From an uncultured Eubacteriales bacterium (GTDB lineage: Bacteria; Bacillota; Clostridia; Christensenellales; Aristaeellaceae), in contig USCR01000036.1 in the NCBI GenBank assembly GCA_900553295.1, forward strand, positions 1-18,284: DNA of 18,284 nucleotides, in the 5' to 3' direction. Shown in pieces: positions 7,455 to 15,142 of the stretch; position 1 is the stretch's first letter; the number at the start of each line of letters is the position of its first letter. Under the pieces are notes generated by a model. It made no database searches, had not been told where the DNA came from, and saw only the letters and a program-made list of their open reading frames with translations. The position numbers were made by a program, and so were the translations under genes.

Positions 7455-8686
7455 AAGAATTCTGGCACAAGGACGGCACACGATCCGTCATCGCATCCCT
7501 GATTTCGATCCTTATCGGTCTGGGAGCAGGCAGCTTGCTGATTTTCATTGTGGGCTTGTCCACGCCCTCCCTGGGACTGAAAAGCGCGTGGGAAGGCATC
7601 CGGCTGGTGTTTGCGGGTGTTTTTTCCACGGGCCGTGATACGGTGGGCAACCTGACCTTTGGGTTTAACCCTTCTTCCATGGGCAACATGCTCTTCCGTG
7701 CCATGCCGCTGATTTTGACGGGCCTTTCCGTGGCGGTGGCATTTAAGACGGGATTATTCAACATCGGCGCGCCGGGACAGTACCTGGCGGGTACCACGGC
7801 CACGCTGTTTATTGCCCTGAGCCTGCCTTCCAGCGAGATGACCCTGCCGGGGATCGCGCCCACGGGGATTCCCACCTGGGTGGTGTGGATTCTGGCGTTT
7901 CTGGGCGGCATGCTGGCGGGAGCGCTGTGGGGCGCCATACCGGGCCTGCTGAAGTCACTGTTGAATATCAACGAGGTGCTGGCCTGCATCATGACCAACT
8001 GGATTGCGGCCAACCTGGTGACCTGGGTCTTTGATGTCTCGAACTTGAAGAATGTGGTAGAGAATACAAAGTCCGGATACATCTATAAGACCACGGTGAA
8101 CGGCGTTGCGACTGCGGACATGGGCCTGGACCAACTGTTCCCGGGTTCGCAGGTGAATGGCGGTATCCTGATCGCCATGGCGTTGGCGGTGATAGTGTAT
8201 GTGATCTTCAGCAAGACCACCCTGGGCTACCAGCTGAAGGCTTGCGGCGCAAACCGCTATGCGGCGCGTTATGCGGGCATCAAGGACAAGCGCAACATTG
8301 TACTATCCATGGCCATTGCCGGATCTCTGGCTGGCGCTGCTGGAGCGCTGTATTACCTCAGCGGCAATACGGAGTTTTTCTGGTCCACCTACCAAACCTT
8401 GCCGGTGGAAGGTTTCAATGGCATTCCCGTGGCGCTCCTGGCGGCGAACCATCCCATTGGGGTGATCTTTACGGGCCTGTTTATGTCCATGCTGGATGTT
8501 TCCGGCTCGCAGCTGAAGAACCTGACGGCATACAACGAATACATTACCGACGTCATCATTGCGGTAATCGTGTACCTGAGCGCCTTCTCCATGCTGATAA
8601 AGATGCTCATTGGCCGCAGACGGGAACATAAGCATGCCAACGCCTCAAACGGCGATGCTGACAAGAAAAAGGAGGCGAAGGCGTAA
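7451..8686 (+). CDS. Nucleoside-type ABC transporter permease 1 (NupP/YufP-like)
   Basis: The product is a 411-residue membrane permease of the branched-chain amino acid/ribose permease superfamily (BPD_transp_2). About eight to ten hydrophobic segments are visible, starting with a long N-terminal helix (about 12-38). Family landmarks are FKTGLFNIGAPGQYLAGTTA, LLNINEVLACIMTNWIAANL, the cytoplasmic coupling segment KACGANRYAARYAGIKDKRN, and AGSLAGAAGALYYLSGNTE. The charged tail (RRREHKHANASNGDADKKKE) is cytoplasmic. It starts inside the ATPase stop (ATGA) and its stop shares one base with the next start (TAATG), so translation of all three subunits is coupled. Confidence 0.92.
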   Translation: MKEFWHKDGTRSVIASLISILIGLGAGSLLIFIVGLSTPSLGLKSAWEGIRLVFAGVFSTGRDTVGNLTFGFNPSSMGNMLFRAMPLILTGLSVAVAFKTGLFNIGAPGQYLAGTTATLFIALSLPSSEMTLPGIAPTGIPTWVVWILAFLGGMLAGALWGAIPGLLKSLLNINEVLACIMTNWIAANLVTWVFDVSNLKNVVENTKSGYIYKTTVNGVATADMGLDQLFPGSQVNGGILIAMALAVIVYVIFSKTTLGYQLKACGANRYAARYAGIKDKRNIVLSMAIAGSLAGAAGALYYLSGNTEFFWSTYQTLPVEGFNGIPVALLAANHPIGVIFTGLFMSMLDVSGSQLKNLTAYNEYITDVIIAVIVYLSAFSMLIKMLIGRRREHKHANASNGDADKKKEAKA

Positions 8687-9762
8687 TGGATACGTTGTGG
8701 GCAAACCTGACCTCCGGCAGCATGGTTTTTCTGATCCGGCAGACGCTGATTTACGCGGTGCCGCTGATGATTGTGGCCCTGGCGGGCATTTATGCCGAGC
8801 GCAGCGGCGTCATCAATCTGGCCCTGGAAGGACACATGATCTTTGGCGCGTTTATCGGCGTGCTGTTTGTACGCCTGGTGCAGCAATGGGGCTGGTTTGA
8901 GGCTGCCTATGAGGCGGGAAACTGGCTGGCATTGCAAGGGTTCGTGCTGTTGACCATGCTGGTGTCCGCGGTGCTGGGGGCGCTGTTTTCACTGCTGCTG
9001 GCCTTTGCGGCCATCAACCTGCGGGCGGACCAGACCGTGGGCGGCACGGCGCTGAACCTGCTGGCGCCGGCGCTGGTGCTGTTCTTTATCCGCTTGATCG
9101 CGCAGCAGAACACCTTGCAAATGGCCACCGGCGACAGCGCCAGCTGGTTCATGCTGAAAAAGAGCATGTTCGGGTACGGGCGCAACGACGAGGTGGGCTT
9201 CCTCTTCGATACGTTTGTCAACAAGGTGTATCCGGCCACGTATGTGTGTATCCTGATTTTTATCGTCATGAGCGTGATTTTGTACAAGACGCGCTTCGGC
9301 CTGCGGCTGCGCTCCTGCGGCGAGAATCCCCAGGCGGCGGACAGCTTGGGCATTCATGTGTTCAAGATGCGCTATGCGGGCGTGACCATTTCCGGGGCAC
9401 TGGCGGGCATGGGCGGCTTTGTGTATGCCATGACCACCACCAACTGCACTTCCAATGGCGACGTGGCCGGGTTTGGCTTCCTTGCCCTGGCGGTAATGAT
9501 TTTCGGCAACTGGAAGCCGCTGTCCGTGGCAGGCGCGGCATTACTGTTCGGCCTGTTCAAGTGTGTGGCTGCCAGTTACGGCAGTTTGTATTACCTCAAT
9601 GGTGCGCAAGAGAAGGTGTTCTTCCTTAAGGAGCTGGGACTGAACACAAACTTCTACCGCCTGTTGCCTTATCTGATTACCCTGATCGTGCTGGCCTTTA
9701 CCTCCAAGAGTTCCCGTGCCCCCAAGGCGGAGGGCATCCCCTACGACAAGAGCACCAGGTAA
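8686..9762 (+). CDS. Nucleoside-type ABC transporter permease 2 (NupQ/YufQ-like)
   Basis: This 358-residue permease pairs with the preceding one to form the heterodimeric channel. Landmarks of this branch are YAERSGVINLALEGHMIFGA at about 38-57, INLRADQTVGGTALNLLAPA at about 108-127, the coupling segment RSCGENPQAADSLGIHVFKM, and the late segment GFGFLALAVMIFGNWKPLS. About eight to nine hydrophobic segments are present. Its start codon overlaps the previous stop by one base, and a strong terminator follows eight bases after its own stop, so it ends the importer operon. Confidence 0.93.
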   Translation: MDTLWANLTSGSMVFLIRQTLIYAVPLMIVALAGIYAERSGVINLALEGHMIFGAFIGVLFVRLVQQWGWFEAAYEAGNWLALQGFVLLTMLVSAVLGALFSLLLAFAAINLRADQTVGGTALNLLAPALVLFFIRLIAQQNTLQMATGDSASWFMLKKSMFGYGRNDEVGFLFDTFVNKVYPATYVCILIFIVMSVILYKTRFGLRLRSCGENPQAADSLGIHVFKMRYAGVTISGALAGMGGFVYAMTTTNCTSNGDVAGFGFLALAVMIFGNWKPLSVAGAALLFGLFKCVAASYGSLYYLNGAQEKVFFLKELGLNTNFYRLLPYLITLIVLAFTSKSSRAPKAEGIPYDKSTR

Positions 9763-9769
9763 TTTTTTG

Positions 9770-9800
9770 ACCGTCACGCTATTGTAGCGTGGCGGTTTTT
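9770..9800 (+). terminator. Rho-independent terminator ending the ABC importer operon
   Basis: A 12-bp stem (9770-9781 with 9785-9796, one T-G wobble) with a TTG loop is followed by TTTTT (9796-9800). It cleanly separates the importer from the purine operon. Confidence 0.93.
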
Positions 9801-9851
9801 CGTCTGTATGAAAAAATTGTGGGGATTGGCGGATGGTCAGCCAGCATGCAC

Positions 9852-9882
9852 AAATATCAAACAAAAGTAAAAAAATATCAAA
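9852..9882 (+). repeat. Two direct copies of AAATATCAAA in an AT-rich stretch upstream of the purE promoter
   Basis: AAATATCAAA occurs at 9852-9861 and 9873-9882, exactly 21 bases apart, which places both on the same face of the DNA. The stretch 9850-9900 is far richer in A and T than its surroundings and ends at the -35 box. It could act as an UP element or a regulator site. The gene-free interval 9763-10094 holds, in order, the importer terminator, this stretch, the promoter, PurBox-like sites, and the folded leader with its terminator. Confidence 0.5.
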
Positions 9883-9900
9883 GAATGTTCGTGAATAATC

Positions 9901-9930
9901 TTGACAGAACCGGTATGAATCGTATAGAAT
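9901..9930 (+). promoter_or_regulatory. Sigma-A type promoter of the purine operon
   Basis: The perfect -35 box TTGACA (9901-9906) is followed after 18 bases by TAGAAT (9925-9930), five of six matches to the -10 consensus. TATAGA at 9923-9928 with a 16-base spacer is an alternative. Transcription would begin near 9937, giving a leader of about 158 bases before purE. Confidence 0.8.
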
Positions 9931-9937
9931 GAATTGT

Positions 9938-9950
9938 ATTGTTCGGAAAG
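9938..9950 (+). promoter_or_regulatory. PurBox-like sequence at the purE transcription start
   Basis: ATTGTTCGGAAAG matches 12 of 13 positions of the reverse complement of the PurBox recalled for Bacillus and Lactococcus PurR (AWWWCCGAACWWT). A weaker copy, AATGTTCGTGAAT, at 9884-9896 matches 11 of 13 and lies just upstream of the -35 box. Bacillus control regions have two boxes in inverted orientation; here they are direct and 54 bases apart, so PurR control is only a possibility. The site also overlaps the first base of the leader stem. Confidence 0.4.
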
Positions 9951-10009
9951 GGGTGTGCGTATGCGGCTTTGTTGGCAGGAACTGGACTGCCGATGGATGC
10001 GTGCGCCCC
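9950..10009 (+). ncRNA. Structured 5' leader of purE, candidate regulatory RNA (class not recognised)
   Basis: A 13-bp stem (9950-9962 with 9997-10009, four G-U wobbles) encloses an asymmetric loop, GCGGCTTT (9963-9970), and an inner hairpin whose core GGCAG/CTGCC (9974-9978 with 9987-9991) has an eight-base loop and can be extended by three weaker pairs. An intrinsic terminator follows 25 bases later and purE after that. Aptamer-like fold plus terminator is the layout of a transcriptional riboswitch or protein-controlled attenuator. It lacks the signatures I know for purine, PRPP/ykkC and ZTP riboswitches. CTTTGT at 9967-9972 can pair with ACAAAG at 10033-10038 in the terminator's 5' flank, suggesting an alternative fold. 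Confidence 0.5.
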
Positions 10010-10098
10010 GGAAAAAGACCATGGGGTTGTATACAAAGGATGGGGTATACCTTGTGATACCCTGTCCTTTTTTCACCCGAAAGGAAGGAAACCAATGA
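9961..10098 (+). CDS. Possible 45-codon leader ORF overlapping the purE start
   Basis: An ATG at 9961 with GGAAAGGGG seven bases upstream opens a 45-codon frame ([14 protein letters not shown]...) that ends at a TGA overlapping the purE ATG by the ATGA arrangement. The peptide is not enriched in one amino acid, resembles no family I know, and is encoded by bases that also form the leader stem and the terminator. If translated, the ribosome would melt both structures and deliver itself to purE. It may equally be chance, since the purE frame is also open through the leader. Confidence 0.25.
   Translation: MRLCWQELDCRWMRAPRKKTMGLYTKDGVYLVIPCPFFTRKEGNQ
10035..10073 (+). terminator. Intrinsic terminator (attenuator) in the purE leader
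   Basis: Bases 10035-10048 pair with 10057-10070 over 14 bp (two G-U type wobbles in the middle) around an eight-base loop, and the run TTTTTT (10068-10073) follows. It lies 21 bases before the purE ATG and downstream of the only promoter seen, so it must be bypassed for operon expression. That makes it an attenuator rather than an operon end. The palindrome TTGTATACAA (10027-10036) overlaps its 5' arm. Confidence 0.85.
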
Positions 10099-10580
10099 AA
10101 AAAGTCGCGGTAATTATGGGCAGCGACAGCGATTTGCCTGTGCTGAAGGGAGCCTTTGAAACCCTTCGACAGCTGAACATTCCCTTTGAGGCGCATGTTT
10201 ATTCGGCGCACCGGACGCCTGCGGAGGCAGCTGCCTTTGCGTCCGCTGCGGCGGAGAACGGCTTTGGCGTGCTGATCGCTGCGGCAGGTAAGGCGGCGCA
10301 CCTGGCCGGCGCGCTGGCGGCGCAAACCGTGCTGCCGGTGATCGGCATTCCGGTGAAGTCCTCCACCCTGGATGGCCTGGATGCCCTGCTGTCCACGGTG
10401 CAGATGCCTTCGGGCATGCCCGTGGCCACGGTGGCCATCGACGGCGCTGCCAACGCGGCGCTGTTGGCGGCGCAGATCCTGGCTGTGAGCGACGCCGAGC
10501 TGGCTGCCAAGCTCCGTGCCATGCGGCAGAAGCAGCATGACGCCGTGGTGGAAAAGGACCGCAAGCTGGTTATTGACTAA
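10095..10580 (+). CDS. purE: N5-carboxyaminoimidazole ribonucleotide mutase (PurE)
   Basis: PurE moves the carboxyl group of N5-CAIR to give CAIR in purine synthesis. The 161-residue protein has the class I layout: GSDSDLPVL at 10-18, the catalytic-histidine motif SAHRTP at 42-47, GKAAHLAG near 70-77, and [20 protein letters not shown] followed by [16 protein letters not shown]. The start is the canonical [12 protein letters not shown] beginning with GGAAGGAA just upstream; the frame is open further upstream but runs through the leader terminator. It is the first gene of the operon. Class I PurE normally works with PurK, which is not in the window, so purK must be elsewhere or the enzyme relies on bicarbonate-driven chemistry. 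Confidence 0.95.
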   Translation: MKKVAVIMGSDSDLPVLKGAFETLRQLNIPFEAHVYSAHRTPAEAAAFASAAAENGFGVLIAAAGKAAHLAGALAAQTVLPVIGIPVKSSTLDGLDALLSTVQMPSGMPVATVAIDGAANAALLAAQILAVSDAELAAKLRAMRQKQHDAVVEKDRKLVID

Positions 10581-10613
10581 GCATAGACAGAAGATTGAGG
10601 AGGAACAAAAGCC

Positions 10614-11324
<711 letters not shown>

Positions 11325-11325
11325 G

Positions 11326-12756
11326 ATGGACGTGATGGACAAGCTCCACGAGGAGTGCGGCGTGTTCGGCATTTTCCGTCAAGCGGGGGAGGGTGTGGTA
11401 GCGGAAGCCTACCACGCCCTTTACGCGCTCCAGCACCGGGGACAGGAAAGCTGCGGTATCGCCGTAAACAATGACGGGGTGATTTCCTGCTACAAGGATG
11501 TGGGCCTGGTCACGGAGGTTTTCACCCGGGATGTACTGGAAAAAATGGAAGAAGGCTCCATGGCGGTGGGGCATTGCCGCTATGGTACCACCGGCACCAA
11601 GAACCGCAACAACGCCCAGCCTCTGCTGATTAACCATCTGAAAGGCGCCATGGCCCTGTGCCACAACGGCAACCTGACCAACGCTGCCGAACTGCGGGAG
11701 CAACTGGAGCTGAACGGCGCCATTTTCCATACCACCTCTGACAGCGAAGTGATCGCCTACACCATCACGCAGCAGCGGATCAAAACCGGCTCCATTGAGG
11801 AGGCCGTGCGCGCCGCCATGAAGGTAATCAAGGGAGCGTATTCCCTGGTCATCATGAGCCCCACCAAGCTCATTGCCGCCCGCGATCCCCGTGGCTTCCG
11901 CCCCCTGTGCATGGGCAGAATCGGGGAGGACACCGTTTTTGCCAGCGAAAGCTGCGCCCTGGACGCCATTGGCGCCACCTTTGTGCGGGACATCCTTCCC
12001 GGCGAGGTGGTGGTGGTTTCCAAGGATGGCGTCAAGAGCTACCCGCCGGAGGAACAGGTGCCTTCCAGCCTGTGCGTGTTTGAGCACATCTATTTTGCCC
12101 GTCCGGACTCGGTGATCGACGGCGCGTCCGTGCATGAAGCCCGGGTACGCGCGGGGGCGTTCCTGGCCCTGGATCACCCGGTACAGGCGGATGTGGTCAT
12201 TGGCGTGCCGGACAGCGGCATCGAGGCCGCCATCGGCTATGCCCGGCAGAGCGGTATTCCCTACGGCATCGGCTTTATCAAGAACAAGTACATTGGCCGT
12301 ACCTTCATCCAGCCTGAGCAGAAGCAGCGGCAGAACGCCGTGCGCATCAAGCTCAACGCCGTGGCTGCCACCGTGCGGGACAAGCGTGTGGTCATGGTGG
12401 ACGACTCCATCGTTCGGGGCACCACCTCCGCCCATACGGTGGCCATCCTCCGGGAGGCGGGGGCCAAGGAAGTGCATGTGCGCTTCTCCGCGCCGCCCTT
12501 CCTGCATCCCTGCTACTTCGGCACGGATATTGATTCCACCGACAACCTGATTGCCGCGCATCACACCATTGAGGAGATCGGCCAGATCATCGGCGCGGAC
12601 AGCATCGGATTCTTGAGCCTGGAAGCCTGCGACAAGCTGGCGGTGGGGAGCCGCTGCGGCTTCTGCAAGGCGTGCTTCAGCGGGGAATATCCCGTAGAGC
12701 CGCCCAAGGCTGGACGCAAGCTGAAGTTTGAAACCCGATTGAGCGAAAAAGAGTAA
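11326..12756 (+). CDS. purF: Amidophosphoribosyltransferase (glutamine PRPP amidotransferase)
   Basis: PurF commits PRPP to purine synthesis by making phosphoribosylamine with glutamine-derived ammonia. It is 476 residues. The N-terminal class II amidotransferase domain begins with a ten-residue propeptide (MDVMDKLHEE) ahead of the nucleophile Cys11 in CGVFGIF, as in Bacillus. Other landmarks are LQHRGQESCGIA near 35-46, GHCRYGTTG at 82-90 and CHNGNLTN at 112-119. The phosphoribosyltransferase domain has the PRPP loop VVMVDDSIVRGTTS at 355-368. Cys250, Cys396, Cys447 and Cys450 (in CKAC) match the 4Fe-4S ligands of the Bacillus enzyme, so oxygen sensitivity is likely. The ATG at 11326 is preferred because GGGGGA lies five bases upstream. 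Confidence 0.97.
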   Translation: MDVMDKLHEECGVFGIFRQAGEGVVAEAYHALYALQHRGQESCGIAVNNDGVISCYKDVGLVTEVFTRDVLEKMEEGSMAVGHCRYGTTGTKNRNNAQPLLINHLKGAMALCHNGNLTNAAELREQLELNGAIFHTTSDSEVIAYTITQQRIKTGSIEEAVRAAMKVIKGAYSLVIMSPTKLIAARDPRGFRPLCMGRIGEDTVFASESCALDAIGATFVRDILPGEVVVVSKDGVKSYPPEEQVPSSLCVFEHIYFARPDSVIDGASVHEARVRAGAFLALDHPVQADVVIGVPDSGIEAAIGYARQSGIPYGIGFIKNKYIGRTFIQPEQKQRQNAVRIKLNAVAATVRDKRVVMVDDSIVRGTTSAHTVAILREAGAKEVHVRFSAPPFLHPCYFGTDIDSTDNLIAAHHTIEEIGQIIGADSIGFLSLEACDKLAVGSRCGFCKACFSGEYPVEPPKAGRKLKFETRLSEKE

Positions 12757-12769
12757 GGAGGACCCCTGC

Positions 12770-13807
12770 ATGAAAAGCGAAAGCGCAAGCTATAAGGCCG
12801 CAGGTGTGGATATTACCGCCGGTTACAAGGCCGTGGAGCTGATGAAGCGCCATGTGGCCCGGACCATGACAGCCGGGGTACTGGACGGCATCGGCGGCTT
12901 TGGCGGCATGTTTGAGCTGAACTGCGAGGGCATCAAAAAGCCGGTGCTAGTCAGCGGCACCGACGGCGTGGGTACCAAGCTGAAAATCGCCATGCTGCTG
13001 GACCGTCACGACACCATCGGCATCGACTGTGTGGCCATGTGCGTCAATGACGTTATCTGCTGCGGGGCCAAGCCGCTGGTTTTCCTGGACTATATCGCCT
13101 GCGGCCGGAACATCCCCGAAAAGATCGCGCAGATCGTGGCCGGCGTGGCGGAGGGCTGCGTGCAGGCGGAGTGCGCCCTGGTGGGCGGTGAGACCGCTGA
13201 GCATCCCGGCATGATGCCCGAGGAGGACTACGACCTGGCGGGCTTCTCCGTGGGCGTGGTGGACAAGGAGAAGTTCATCAATCGGGAAGAGATGCAGGCG
13301 GGGGATGTGATTATTGCCCTGCCGTCCACGGGGGTGCATTCCAACGGCTTCTCCCTGGTGCGCAAGGTGTTTGGCATCGGGCAGGGGGGCGAGAACCGCA
13401 CCTATGCCGAGCTGGAGCAACCTCTGTGGGAAACCCTGCTGACCCCCACTCGCATTTACGTGAAGCCCGTGATGAAGCTCCTTTCGCAGATTCGTCCCCG
13501 GGCCATCAGCCACATCACCGGCGGCGGCTTCTATGAGAACATTCCGCGGAGCCTCAAGGAGGGCAAGACCGCCCGTATTGAAAAGGCCGCGGTAAAGACC
13601 TTGCCGATTTTCGACATCATTGCCCGGGAGGGCAACATCCCGGAGCGGGATATGTTCAACACCTTCAACATGGGCGTGGGCATGACCATCGCCGTGGCCA
13701 AGGCGGACGCGGACGCGGCACTGGCGCTGCTGCGAGAGGGCGGCGAGCCTGGCGCATATATCCTGGGCGAGATCGTCCCCGGGGAAGGCGGCGTGGAGCT
13801 ATGGTAA
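12770..13807 (+). CDS. purM: Phosphoribosylformylglycinamidine cyclo-ligase (AIR synthetase)
   Basis: PurM closes the imidazole ring, converting FGAM to AIR with ATP. The 345-residue length is typical. Motifs seen are DGIGGFGGMFEL at 39-50, the phosphate-binding loop VSGTDGVGTKLKIA at 61-74, CVNDVICCGAKPLVFLDY at 91-108 (Cys-Cys in place of the more common Val-Gln), GGETAEHPGMMP at 139-150, and HITGGGFYENIPR in the C-terminal half. TAAGGAGG at the purF stop supplies the ribosome binding site. The last seven bases overlap the purN start. Confidence 0.97.
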   Translation: MKSESASYKAAGVDITAGYKAVELMKRHVARTMTAGVLDGIGGFGGMFELNCEGIKKPVLVSGTDGVGTKLKIAMLLDRHDTIGIDCVAMCVNDVICCGAKPLVFLDYIACGRNIPEKIAQIVAGVAEGCVQAECALVGGETAEHPGMMPEEDYDLAGFSVGVVDKEKFINREEMQAGDVIIALPSTGVHSNGFSLVRKVFGIGQGGENRTYAELEQPLWETLLTPTRIYVKPVMKLLSQIRPRAISHITGGGFYENIPRSLKEGKTARIEKAAVKTLPIFDIIAREGNIPERDMFNTFNMGVGMTIAVAKADADAALALLREGGEPGAYILGEIVPGEGGVELW

Positions 13808-14400
13808 AGACTGCGGTGCTGGTATCTGGCGGGGGAACCAATTTGCAGGCCATCCTGGATGCAAAGGCCGCGGGGAAGCTGCCCCATGCACAGATCAGCC
13901 TGGTGGTGGCAAGCCGCCCCGATGCCTATGCCCTGGTGCGGGCCGAAAAGGCCGGGGTTCCCTGCGCCGTACTGCGCAAGGGCAAGGAAAAGCCCATCGA
14001 GCAGTATGGTCGGGAGCTGCTGGAGCTGCTGCACAGCCATGGCATTGAGTTGGTGGTGCTGGCGGGCTTCCTGACCATTCTCCCGGAGAACGTGATTCAG
14101 GCGTACCCCAAGCGCATCCTGAACATTCACCCCAGCCTGATTCCCTCCTTTTGCGGGGCGGGCTTCTATGGCCTGAAGGTGCATGAGGCCGCCCTGGCCA
14201 AGGGGGTCAAGGTCACCGGAGCCACGGTACATTTTGTCAACGAGATTCCCGACGGTGGGGAGATCATCGCCCAGAAGGCGGTGGAGGTGCTCCCCGGAGA
14301 CACGCCGGAAGTATTGCAAAAGCGGGTGATGGAGCAGGCCGAATGGATTCTGCTCCCCCAGGCCGTGGAGGACGTGGCCCGCAGTCTTTGCCAGCAGTAA
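13801..14400 (+). CDS. purN: Phosphoribosylglycinamide formyltransferase (GAR transformylase, folate-dependent)
   Basis: PurN transfers a formyl group from 10-formyltetrahydrofolate to GAR. The protein is 199 residues. The N-terminal phosphate loop is VSGGGTNLQAIL at 8-19. The catalytic triad is visible as Asn108 and His110 (ILNIHPSLIP) and Asp151 (FVNEIPDGGEII). Compared with the E. coli enzyme, a few extra residues (SFCGAGFYGLKVHEAAL, about 116-132) lengthen the loop between His and Asp; I recall the same variant in other Clostridia. The start lies inside the end of purM with a seven-base overlap, indicating coupled translation. Confidence 0.95.
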   Translation: MVKTAVLVSGGGTNLQAILDAKAAGKLPHAQISLVVASRPDAYALVRAEKAGVPCAVLRKGKEKPIEQYGRELLELLHSHGIELVVLAGFLTILPENVIQAYPKRILNIHPSLIPSFCGAGFYGLKVHEAALAKGVKVTGATVHFVNEIPDGGEIIAQKAVEVLPGDTPEVLQKRVMEQAEWILLPQAVEDVARSLCQQ

Positions 14401-14412
14401 GGAGGAAACAGC

Positions 14413-15126
14413 ATGCAGCTGATGGAATTGAACACGCTTCTCAAGGAGAACGCCTATCCCGGCCGGGGCATCGTCCTGGGCCTGGACGAGACGGGGAAGA
14501 AGGCGGTGGTGGCCTACTTCATCATGGGCCGCAGCGAGAACAGCCGCAACCGCGTCTTTGTGGAAAAGGACGGGGGCATTATCACCAAGGCTTTCGATGA
14601 GAGCAAGATGGTGGACCCCAGCCTGATTATCTATGCCCCTGTGCGCCTGTACAAGGATATGCTCATCGTCACCAATGGCGACCAGACGGACACCATCCAT
14701 GATTACCTGAAAAAGGGCTTCACCTTTGAGGCGGCGCTTCGCACCCGCTGCTTTGAGCCGGACGCCCCCAACTATACCCCCCGCATCAGCGGACTGGTCC
14801 TGCGGGAAAAGGGCAAGCTGAGCTACCGGCTGTCCATCCTCAAGAGCGACGAGGGAGACCCCACCGCGCCCCAGCGCTTCTTCTTTGAATACGTGGGGGT
14901 GAAGCCGGGCGTGGGCCATTTCCTGCATACGTACAGCTGCGACGGCAATCCCATCCCCTCCTTTGGCGGCGAGCCGGAGAAGGTGACCCTGCGGGGCGAC
15001 ATTGACAGCTTTACCCAGGCGGTGTGGGACAACCTGAACCCGGACAACAAGGTTTCCCTGTTCGTGCGGTTCATTGACCTGGGCAGCGGGGAAAGCGAAA
15101 CCCGCATCGTAAACAAAAATGTGTAA
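14413..15126 (+). CDS. purO: PurO-type IMP cyclohydrolase
   Basis: This 237-residue protein belongs to the archaeal-type IMP cyclohydrolase family (PF07826), which closes the ring of FAICAR to give IMP, the last step of the pathway. It is unrelated to the cyclohydrolase domain of PurH. Supporting segments are AVVAYFIMGRSENSRNRVF at 31-49 (the family's Arg-Ser...Asn-Arg substrate strand), VTNGDQTDTIHDYL at 86-99, and FEPDAPNYTPRISGLVL at 114-130. AAGGAGGAA lies directly after the purN stop. A stand-alone AICAR transformylase two genes downstream supplies the preceding reaction, so the pair replaces bifunctional PurH. The family call is from recalled motifs; context makes it strong. Confidence 0.88.
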   Translation: MQLMELNTLLKENAYPGRGIVLGLDETGKKAVVAYFIMGRSENSRNRVFVEKDGGIITKAFDESKMVDPSLIIYAPVRLYKDMLIVTNGDQTDTIHDYLKKGFTFEAALRTRCFEPDAPNYTPRISGLVLREKGKLSYRLSILKSDEGDPTAPQRFFFEYVGVKPGVGHFLHTYSCDGNPIPSFGGEPEKVTLRGDIDSFTQAVWDNLNPDNKVSLFVRFIDLGSGESETRIVNKNV

Positions 15127-15142
15127 TAGGAGTGCGCAATCC

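Noticed and set aside
4614..7481. Minus-strand frames of 468 and 474 codons opposite the binding protein and ATPase genes
   Set aside because: They are antisense to clear ABC transporter genes and cover a terminator and two plus-strand promoters; no domain is recognisable.
9937..10020. A purine, PRPP/ykkC or ZTP riboswitch upstream of purE
   Set aside because: The expected conserved bases (purine junction TATA and kissing loops, ykkC core, ZTP 3' CUGGGC) were not found by eye, so only an unassigned leader is reported.
9939..10094. Upstream extension of PurE from a TTG at 9939
   Set aside because: It begins at the predicted transcription start, crosses the leader stem and terminator, and adds residues absent from PurE proteins; the ATG at 10095 has a good ribosome binding site and gives the canonical N-terminus.
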